Origin: Saccharomycopsis fibuligera x Saccharomycopsis cf. fibuligera
Lineage: Eukaryota; Ascomycota; Saccharomycetes; Ascoideales; Saccharomycopsidaceae
DNA: 64,000 bases
Assembly (NCBI GenBank): GCA_001936135.1
Contig: CP012820.1
Coordinates: 1,178,001-1,242,000, forward strand
Direction: 5' to 3'
The position numbers and the translations under genes are program-made. Shown here piece by piece: positions 10,127 to 18,491 of this stretch. The stretch's first letter is position 1, and every line of letters begins with the position of its first letter. A model generated the notes under the pieces. It was not told the DNA's origin. It was given only the letters and a program-made list of their open reading frames with translations, and did not search any database.

Positions 10127-11616
10127 TTAAGCTTTAAGAGAAGAAGCTCTTCTTTTTCTGATTTCAGCTTGGTGAGATTTTCTTTCGTGCAATCTCTTAG
10201 CCAACAATTGAGCATATTCAGCAGCAGCTTCTCTTTGAGCTTCAGCATTCTTAACTTTAGCAGCCAACAATTGACGTTTTCTTTGCAAACGTTGTGGAGT
10301 GATCAAACGTTGAATCTTTGGAGCCTTAGTGTAAGTTCTACCGTTCTTACCAGTGACTTCTCTTCTGACAACGAATTTTCTAACGTCATCTTCTTTAGTC
10401 AAACCGTAGAATTTTCTAATGTGGTTAGCTCTCTTTGGACCCAATCTCTTTGGAACAGAAGCATCGGTCAAACCTTCAATGTCTTTTTCACCTTGTTTGA
10501 CAACAACCAAGGCCAAGACAGCAAGATCTGGACCAACGATACAACCTCTGACAGATTTTCTCTTTCTTTCACCATCTCTTCTTGGTCTGTAACAAGAATG
10601 ACCTTTGGACAACAACAACTTGACTCTGGTTGGGTGCAAAACACCTTGTTTCATTGGGAAACCTTGTTTGTCGTTACCACCAGAAATTTTGAAAACGTAA
10701 CCGGCGAATTCGTCACCAACGGAGTCACCTTCAACTTCTTGACCAATACGTTTGTCGTAGAAGACACGAAGACGGTGCTCGTCATCAATTTCGACGGTTT
10801 TTTGGGTACCGTTAGCTGGGTAGGCAATGTTAAGCTAAACAGGTGTTAGTAAGATCGTATTCAAAAATAAGAATAGAAACAGAGATTCAGTTATGCAACA
10901 AGTTTATAAAAAGTGCGCATGTATGTTTTGTGAATTTTTGTTTGAGGAGAGCACTTCTTCTATTGAGTGTAATGTAATTTTTTCTTGTCAACACTTGCTG
11001 AAATTTGAATTTTGTGAAAAATCCAACTATCATTTTATTATTCCAATATAACATCTTTGTTTATAGACTAATGTTGAAAATTAGCCACACGCTTTCTTAT
11101 TCCATCATGGTACTTTTCACATATGCATATTACGTTGGAAATTTTCGTTTCTCTTGCCTTTACCGTACACGCAATATCTAAACCATTGTGCATTTATGGT
11201 TGAGATTCCTCATTTGATGGTAAAAACACAATTCTTTTGCCTCTTGCTCACGATACAAAATGACAGATTATGAGATAGTTGCAAAACAAACTTTTCTACA
11301 ATAATCATTGTAAATTTAATTACACTTTTATATTCTAAACTTGAACTTTGTGTCTTGTATTTCTGATGATCTCGTTGACTCAGTATATCATCATAGACAA
11401 TTTCGTTGCAGTACTTCACTGCTGGTGTTTTCTCACATTGTGCACATTATCACTTTTCAATAATTATTACACAACTAGCCGTCTCTTGAATATTTCACTT
11501 GTTGCATTATTGAATCTCATTATTTGCTTCTTTATGACAATACTAAATGAATCATTATTATCATTATAAATAATAATAATCACCGTTCATCTTGTTGTGC
11601 TGTCACATACCTTCAT
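10127..11616 (-). CDS. RPS6: 40S ribosomal protein S6 (eS6), two exons
   Basis: Exon 1 is only ATGAAG (11611-11616) and exon 2 is 10127-10834. Joined, they encode 237 residues beginning [14 protein letters not shown] and ending in the basic RRRASSLKA-type tail, which carries the S6-kinase target serines. Hallmarks include [37 protein letters not shown] and [15 protein letters not shown]. cerevisiae RPS6 has an intron at the same place, after codon 2, and is 236 residues long. The donor is GTATGT directly after ATGAAG. The branch sequence TACTAAC and acceptor TTTAG lie just before exon 2. Leu codons are almost all TTG, as expected for a very highly expressed gene. The product is part of the small ribosomal subunit. 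Confidence 0.97.
10835..11610 (-). other. RPS6 intron, 776 nt
   Basis: On the minus strand the intron starts GTATGTGACA right after codon 2 and ends with a consensus TACTAAC branch site only about 12 nt before the TTTAG acceptor. It is the longest of the four introns proposed here; the others are 65-92 nt. Long introns are usual for ribosomal-protein genes in yeasts. A C-box-like ATGATGA is present on the transcribed strand near 11386-11392, but I found no D box at a suitable distance and do not call a snoRNA. Confidence 0.9.
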
Positions 11617-11747
11617 GATGGCTGCTTTATTGGTTGTTTTCTTCTAGACCTGTTGACCTTGTACAGTAAGTAAGACGTTCCAAATATATTTTTCCTTTTT
11701 GCGTTTGTAAAGACGAGAGTAAAAAACTGCAATTTTTTTTTCACCGA

Positions 11748-11832
11748 ACGCTCGCTCGCTCACTGTGGTGACTGGCAGACTGACAGACTGGGAGCACTCA
11801 CCGAGTGAGTGAGTGAGTGAGCGACCGAGCGT
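11748..11832. repeat. Imperfect inverted repeat of GCTC/GAGT units in the RPS6 promoter or leader
   Basis: The left arm 11748-11764 (ACGCTCGCTCGCTCACT) pairs with the right arm 11816-11832 at 16 of 17 positions across a 51-nt gap. The right arm is preceded by extra AGTG tetramers (about 11804-11819). It lies 130-215 bp upstream of the RPS6 start codon, so it is either a promoter element or part of a long 5' leader. Confidence 0.6.
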
Positions 11833-12585
11833 ACTGTGAGAACAGCGACTGTCCGCGTGACTGGAGAGACTTTAACTGGTGGCGCTTAGTAAATTGATTA
11901 TGTAATATTCAGAGTTGTTAGGTGAGTGTCAGGTGTAAGGATGGAAAGCTGCGCATGTGACGTGATGATGGTGACTGCTCCTGACACATGAATCCGCTTT
12001 GGCCCTCTATATAGTCATGTGATAATCATGATACCAAAACCATTTTATCGAAAAGAGGGCTTTATTCACCTGCAGCATAGTGATGCCGAGCATCAATCAA
12101 AATCTCAAAACTGTCTTGGACAATAATGAATTTCTGTCAAGCATGCGTAAACAATGTGATAGGTTTTCTGTTGTAACGATAAAACGTATTTTAATTACAT
12201 GATCTATAGGTACAAGAAGCGCAGAGTAGTTACATGGTACTTCAAGCTGTGATGATAGTACTGTATAGCAGGTAGTTCTGAAAAAGACGTATATGATTTG
12301 ATATGATATAATAATTGGGATTATATGGGGAAATATTAAACAGTAGATAGAAACTATGTAGTACATGATATAAGATAGAATGAAATGGAAAAGTAGCGTG
12401 AAAGAAACAGAAAAAATGTATATCGAATGAAAACAGCAATGCATTAGTGAAACAAAATAGAAAGAAAGCAGTAAACAAGGTGTAATCAAAACACCAGCAG
12501 ATGAAAAGAAGGGCAATAATAACAAAGAAAAATAATAATTACAAACAAGAGAATCAAATACTTCTAGATTTATGCAAATAAATAA

Positions 12586-12587
<2 letters not shown>

Positions 12588-12642
<55 letters not shown>
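12588..12642 (+). repeat. Poly(A) tract, 55 A (poly(T) on the gene strand)
   Basis: This is an uninterrupted homopolymer downstream of the RLM1-type gene, the longest in the window. On the gene strand it is T-rich, as around yeast 3' ends. The true length may be uncertain. Confidence 0.7.
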
Positions 12643-12643
<1 letters not shown>

Positions 12644-12861
12644 AATTGAATAACGAAGCAGACAATGAGAAAAGAAATTGAGCGAATGATATTAGACAGC
12701 ATGAAACAAGCAAAAAAGCATTTGAAAAAAACTTGTAGTGTAGATGATGAAGAAAGCAAACTGAACTGAAGATGAAATATGACCAACAAAAAAAGAAAAA
12801 AGATAAAAAACGAATGGAAGGCAAGAGCATACCAACTCCCACAACAATTTTCCCTTCACTA

Positions 12862-14723
12862 CTACTTCAAATCCTTCTTTTTCAAATCTTTCTCTTTGCT
12901 AATATGACCAAAAGGAAGGCCGCCAGAAGGCATAACAATAGGACTTGGCAACTCATCCTTAATCGATCCATTAGGATTGTTTAAACTATGCTTCCCTAAA
13001 CTAGTATCTCCAAGCCCACCGCCGCTTCCTCCTGTCTTATTGCTACTGCCACTGCTCCCACCATTTAATGACGACGGTAAAGGCAACGTTATCCCCGCTG
13101 TGGCCCGTACCGGAGTCTCACCAGTACTAGCACCACCAACTGACCATTCTCCGTAATAATTTGAGGGAGAAGGAAAAAACTCATTCATGTACTTGGAAGG
13201 CAATCCGCTGACTGGAGTTTGTTCACCGTTGCCAGTGTTGAATAAAAATGGTCTAATGCTTGAGGATAAGAGGCCGCCAGTTGCTGGTGGTAGATTCGAG
13301 GTAGTTAGGCTTGGTTGCATCTTGTTGTTATTTCCGTTGTTTAAAATGCCATTGCTGTTAGTGCTGCTGACGCCATTGCCGGAGACAGCATTAGGCAAGC
13401 TAAATTGAAACATTGAACTGGGTATTGTTGCTGATGCTGGTGTTGACTTTGACCCACTATTCGAAACATTATTACTACTACTATTATCAACGTTCTTGTT
13501 ATTCGTATTGTTAATATTGTGAGCATTATTATTACTAGCTAATGGTGACAACTTGTTCATTTCAGTATCCGCATCTCTAGCTAATCCTGATAATCCCGAC
13601 ATTTTATTTGGCTCACCATCTTCATTCTTTGGCGGCATCGTTGAATCGCTATCCTCAGGGATCTTTACTCTAAGCACTGGTCTAGAAGAGCTGCTATGCT
13701 GTCTAGCAGTATGGCTGAATGCAGGGCTTGATGCCGCACTGTACGGAATATTCGAATTTATGCTAGCGGTGGCTCGATGCTTAGTTGTTGAAAGCGATGC
13801 TAATCCATTATTATTGTTGTTGTTGCTGCTGCTGCTGTTATCTTCTTCATTGACAAAAGATGGGACCGGCGTGCTCGTAGACGATCCACTTTCAGTACTG
13901 CCGCCCAAATCAGGTTTGAATTCGTTACTATTACTATTATTATTATTATCACCGCCACGCTTTTTATTAACATGTTTTGCATTTCCCGAGGCACCACCAT
14001 TGAGATCCAACTTCCTTATTGCATTGCTCGGAGAGTTGGTTATAGGAGCAGCAGTGGCACTACCATTATAGTTGCCGAGAGGTGGTGGCGGCGGCGGTGG
14101 TGGTGCTTGTCTTTGAAAGTTGTTTTGCAGATTGTTGGAATTGTTAAACGGTGACAGATTATCGTTAATACTTGAATTATTAGATAACGAAGGTAGTTTC
14201 TGCGGAGGAAAAACAAAATTAGGCGCCAACATATGATTTGGGTTATTGTCATTATTATTACTATTGTTTAGGTTATAATTGTTATTTTGAGAGTCAAGGT
14301 GGCTTAATTTAGATGCCAAAGAATATGGCGGCTGTTGTTGCTTTTGGTATGAAGTCATTGCATGGTACGGTTGCGCAAATTGTGCAAATTGAGGCTGTTG
14401 CAATTGTTGAAACTGATGTTGTGGAGGTGGTTGCAGGTATTGCAGAGGTTGTTGTATAGCATTACTTGTTTGAGGTCTAACCAAATATCCTGGCTCCGGT
14501 AAATTATTATTAGCATTGACGGTTAATAAATTGTTGATACCATTATAATCATTTGAATAACTAGCAGATTTCGAATGCCTGTTGCTATTGTTGCCATTTA
14601 TAGGCTTTCTATTATTAAAAAATGTTGGTTGAGACATATTTGTGCTGTTATTATTATTATTATGATTATGATTATCATTCTTATTATTATTATTATTACT
14701 ATTACTATTACTATTACTATTAC

Positions 14724-14775
<52 letters not shown>

Positions 14776-14801
14776 GTTGTTGTTGTTGTTATTATTATTG
14801 T

Positions 14802-14843
<42 letters not shown>

Positions 14844-15403
14844 CATTAATAATATTATTATTATTAGTATTAGTATTAATATTATTACTGCTGTTATTTA
14901 AGCTTGAATTAGTGCTAATATTTGGGGTTTGGCTTCCGTAAGCCCCCGTCATGTCGGAAGAGTTTCTTTTATGACGTTTGCTAGGAGCTTCAGTATCAGA
15001 ATCGCTATCATCGCCCACTGAATCGTTATTTTGAAACGAATTAGTACTACTAAATCTTTTATGACTAGATTCACCGCCAAAATTTTCTGGATGTTTTGAT
15101 TCATAAATGTTTGGCGAGTTCTTGTAATTTTTTAGCAAGTCATCAATGTTGCATGATGAGAATTCGTAGTAGTTTTTGTTGTTGTTATTCAATATAATTA
15201 CTGCCAAATCAACTTGACAAAGAATTGCAAGCTCATGAGCTTTTTTAAACAAACCTGCTTTTCTTTTTACGAAAGTTCTATAATAACAAAAAGTTAGTAT
15301 TTTGGTGATATCGCAAGACAATAAATTAAAATAGAACAGATACTTACATTGTTCTGTTTCTTTCGTCAGTGATTGGTTGAATCTCAATCTTTCTTCTACC
15401 CAT
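12862..15403 (-). CDS. RLM1: RLM1/SMP1-type (MEF2-class) MADS-box transcription factor, two exons
   Basis: Exon 1 (15348-15403) and exon 2 (12862-15277) join to an 823-residue protein starting MGRRKIEIQPITDERNRT and continuing ITFVKRKAGLFKKAHELA. That is a complete MEF2-class MADS box (1-60) binding A/T-rich CTA(T/A)4TAG-like sites. The rest is low complexity. Residues about 150-231 are almost pure Thr then Asn then Ser-Asn (a TTA/GTA triplet tract in the DNA). Gln/Pro-rich and further Asn/Ser stretches follow. In yeasts Rlm1 is the terminal factor of the cell-wall integrity (Slt2/Mkc1) MAPK pathway, and Smp1 is its paralogue in S. cerevisiae. CUG-clade yeasts seem to keep a single member, so I prefer RLM1. 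Without the intron the MADS box would lack its first 18 residues. Confidence 0.9.
14640..14888 (-). repeat. Trinucleotide repeat tract encoding Thr/Asn/Ser runs in RLM1
   Basis: About 250 bp of TTA, GTT, GTA and AGT-type triplets encode consecutive Thr, Asn and alternating Ser-Asn runs. The tract stays in frame, so length changes by whole triplets would be tolerated. Variation between strains is likely but not visible here. Confidence 0.8.
15278..15347 (-). other. RLM1 intron inside the MADS box, 70 nt
   Basis: On the minus strand the donor is GTAAGT, with a TACTAAC branch sequence near the 3' end and a TATAG acceptor. Splicing creates the Ile codon of TITFVKRKAG and restores the full MADS domain. 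The phase is consistent in both exons. Confidence 0.9.
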
Positions 15404-15827
15404 CTTGTGTGCTTTGTTTACGATTAAGTTTTACTCTTTTTTTTTGCTGATATCGTTGTGAGGTAATATGTTAAGTGGTTTATGGAAGTATGGAAGAAAA
15501 AACGTGAAACAAGAAGCGTTGATAATTCCGAAGAGTAGATATGCAAATGTTGGCCCCTTTGTTTTTCCTAAATCTGGTGATGCAAACGCTCGAACAAAAA
15601 ATAATTTCAAAAAAAAAAAAACGTTTTGCGGTTCTCGTGGTAAGAGCTATTGTTATTGTTATTGTTACTATGTAGCTAAATACCACCGGTGCGCAGGATG
15701 TATAGTGGACAGGAATGATGGATATCAGAACACTGTCTTTGTGCAAGAGTGTAACTGGTGGATATTTGGTGGAGGGACCAAAGGGGGTAATTATATTCTA
15801 ATGAAATCTTTAACTTCTTGATAATCT

Positions 15828-15859
<32 letters not shown>

Positions 15860-17244
15860 TTGTGGCTAAATTCTTCCGAGCTTTTGTCAGCTTAAATTAC
15901 AATCAGCTTATTCGAAATTGAGTCTAATTCAAATATCCAATTGATAGCAATAATGATCCCCTGTGACAATATGGTTGTTGCTTTTAGGAGATAAGGAGAA
16001 AGAAAAAACTTTGCTGAGGTGCAACACGCGTCGAGAAATAACGTAATGTAAGACCTAGAGATGGTCCGTGTAGTGTATATTGGCTAGCAGAGTGGTGTAC
16101 TGCGGTATATAGTACCGGATGAGGACGAGAACGAGTATGGGGTTATGGTGGATAAAAGCTAGGATTCTAAAAAAAGAAGCACGATTGTTTGGTTCAGCTT
16201 CTATTTATAACTAACGATTTTTATGCTGTTTTTTCTGATTCTCTTTCTTTCTTTCTTCCTTTGCCTTCCGCTGTTTCCAACAAAAACTGCTTCAGCCACG
16301 TTGCATAGTCAGCTGACATTTTGTTACTATGTGATATAATGCTATAAGATGCATATATGGCATGCCCGGAGCGCCAAACCAATTTATGCACGATTCTTTA
16401 AAGCATCAACATCATCAAGAGTGCCATGGCAGTTGCTGTTCTGCTGAGCAAAATGTTGAAAAGACCACACTTTCAGCTTGGAACTAATCCCTTTGCTGTA
16501 ACGTAGAGATAACTAATTTGATTTTGACTTTAATACCTATGGCGAAGTTTATTATAATAAGTTGAAGTAGTCAATAAGTTTTGCGTCAACGTATTGTATC
16601 GATAGGCTTTCTGGAAACAGTTTTGAACTAAATACTTACAAATAGTTTTGTTTAAACTTTGCCCATGCTGTATTTTGGTATGCATAACAGTACATTATGC
16701 GTATCAATTTGCTAATTTGAAGTATGAGGCTCTATTTGCTCAACTGATTTTCAGTAAGCCGTGGCGACTTTTTTGATCCTGCCGTAGTTACGGCTATTTG
16801 CATAGTATATTCATTTACTCCTTTATTTACATTTCTTTAGGTTGATTTCACTTAAAAATATGTTTAATAAAACTTTTTTTAACATCAAACCAAAACTGAC
16901 AGAGTATTGAAGCCAAAAACTCATTACAAAATAAACCAATTTTGAAAATGCGACACTTTAAACAATTTGCTTCCAATTACAAGCTAGCCTATTAGAATCG
17001 TTTCTTCCGCGCCGATATAGTAAAACGCCTTTCTGTTATACTGGTTTCCTAGCCAGACTCTTGCAGAGAAAAGAATTTAAAAAAGAAAACAGAAGGGTAC
17101 AAGATTATTACGAGTAAACATAAATTATATATTCTATTGTACAATTATCAACTATATTCCCAACAAACAAGAACAAAATAAACATAAAGCAAAGTGACAA
17201 AAAAAAAAAAAAATAAAGATAGCAGTAGCTTGTTGGTAACAAGT
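15404..17244. other. Long intergenic interval upstream of RLM1 and downstream of NNF1
   Basis: This 1.8-kb interval has no supported gene. It includes a poly(T) run broken by one C (15827-15861) and A/T-rich sequence. Its length suggests an extended, regulated RLM1 promoter. I found no motif I would name with confidence. Confidence 0.45.
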
Positions 17245-18096
17245 TTATGTAAAAAGCTCATTATTGGACAATTTGTTAAAATAACTATCAAACTCCAAAA
17301 ATTGTTTCGTATCATCATCCTCCTCATTTAAAGAGTCCTTGATTGCTTTTAACTGCTTGACTCCCTCTTCAAGATCTCCCAACATTTCATTATTTTCTTT
17401 ATTTACATCTTTCAAGTCATTGATCAAGTCATCATTGTCACTTTTTAATTTATTCAATTTATCTTGTAATTGATTAAAATACGTGGTCTTAACTAACAAC
17501 ATATTGTAATCTACCAAATACTGATGCGATAAACTTTCAATAAATAGTTGATCTTCTTTATTGTTTCGCTTCAAATTTTCTTGTGCAGCTTGTATTATCT
17601 TGTCAAGCGAGGCAAGTTTTGATTTAACGTCCTTTTCGTTCAAAATGGCATTGATTTCCTTTGTAGAACTTTTTATGAAAAAGTTATTTATTTGGGTAAT
17701 GGAATTATTCAAGTATTTCACCCCAGATTTGGTATTGAAACTTGGGTAGCATTTGATTAAAGTTTCGGTATTAAGACACTCGATAGATTTATTCAATGCT
17801 TTGTCAATCACTTTCAATAATAGCCTGTACCTTATTGAATCCTCCTCTTCTTCTTGCTCGTCCTCTTCTTCCATTTCTCCACCATCTTCCTTTTCAACTT
17901 CTTCTTGATCAGCTAACTCAACGTCATCATCGCCATGTCCCGCATTGTTTTCCTGTTGGTTTATTTGTGGAATGCTTTCTGCCTGCTGCTGCTGCTGCTG
18001 CGTTTGTTCTGTGTTTCCGGGCAGTATATATTTCTTCCCATGGCTATTAATCTGAACGGCAACCCCTTCAGGATCTGGCGCATCCTTGCTGCTCAT
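17245..18096 (-). CDS. NNF1: Kinetochore MIND (Mis12) complex subunit Nnf1
   Basis: The 283-residue protein has a disordered Gln-rich and then strongly acidic N-terminus (about 1-85), followed by a helical Nnf1 domain. The pattern RYRLLLKVIDKALNKSIE, a later CYPSF, and INAILNEKDVKSKLASLD followed by coiled-coil segments matches the Nnf1/PMF1 family. S. cerevisiae Nnf1 is about 201 residues, and the extra length here is the acidic N-terminus. Nnf1 forms a heterotetramer with Mtw1, Dsn1 and Nsl1 that links inner kinetochore proteins to Ndc80. The gene diverges from TIP20 across 395 bp. The identification rests on fold pattern and motif memory, and the family is poorly conserved. Confidence 0.8.
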   Translation of the reverse strand: MSSKDAPDPEGVAVQINSHGKKYILPGNTEQTQQQQQQAESIPQINQQENNAGHGDDDVELADQEEVEKEDGGEMEEEDEQEEEEDSIRYRLLLKVIDKALNKSIECLNTETLIKCYPSFNTKSGVKYLNNSITQINNFFIKSSTKEINAILNEKDVKSKLASLDKIIQAAQENLKRNNKEDQLFIESLSHQYLVDYNMLLVKTTYFNQLQDKLNKLKSDNDDLINDLKDVNKENNEMLGDLEEGVKQLKAIKDSLNEEDDDTKQFLEFDSYFNKLSNNELFT

Positions 18097-18491
18097 TTCG
18101 GTAAAGTTTCAATATATCCTCAAATGGTCAAGCGCGATTATGTCAAAATAAGATAAAATTCAAATTAAATCAAGAAGTTTATAAACAAAAACAAAAATAA
18201 AAACAAAAACAAAAACAAAAAACAAACGCGAAGTGCCACACCACAAGAATTGCTAAAGAACTACATATAATGAGACGGGTGACGTGCCAGCACAACCTAC
18301 CGACACACGAAGAAATAGATCAAAGCTCGATTCACCCAGACAACATCGATGCTCTGACAGTAGGTATCCTTGCCAATCATTTTGTGAAGTCCGTGAGCAA
18401 CATTCTGGCAATTGAGCGTAGTTGGGAAAAACAGCCATCAAAGAAAGTACCTTAAGAAAAACAAGACGCTAACGGACAACCGACACTAATC
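18097..18491. promoter_or_regulatory. Shared divergent promoter region NNF1/TIP20
   Basis: These 395 bp separate two divergent start codons and so must serve both genes. An A-rich CAAAAA/TAAAAA array at 18184-18228 is a likely nucleosome-depleted element. No specific factor site is claimed. Confidence 0.5.

Larger units (their letters stand above)
11617..12861. other. RPS6 upstream region and RLM1 downstream region
   Basis: The RPS6-proximal part (11617 to about 12050) should hold its promoter. It contains a large imperfect inverted repeat (11748-11832), a GTGACGTGATG element near 11957-11968 that resembles a Cbf1-type site, and CTATATAG at about 12007-12014. The RLM1-proximal part is A-rich on the plus strand with a 55-A run at 12588-12642. 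A long minus-strand frame across that run is Phe/Leu-rich because of the homopolymer and is not a gene. Confidence 0.5.

Noticed and set aside
10169-10849. 226-codon plus-strand frame over RPS6
   Set aside because: It is the antisense shadow of a strongly codon-biased ribosomal-protein gene.
11280-11400. Possible C/D snoRNA in the RPS6 intron
   Set aside because: A C-box-like ATGATGA is present on the transcribed strand, but no D box lies at a normal distance and no terminal stem was found.
12097-12789. 230-codon minus-strand frame rich in Phe, Leu and Ser
   Set aside because: It starts at TTG, runs through the 55-A tract and has no homology pattern. It lies in the 3' region of RLM1.
13553-14071. 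172-codon plus-strand frame opposite RLM1
   Set aside because: It is a Leu-rich shadow of Asn/Ser codons on the coding strand.
18270-18455. 61-codon frame between NNF1 and TIP20
   Set aside because: It lies in a short divergent promoter and has no family features.
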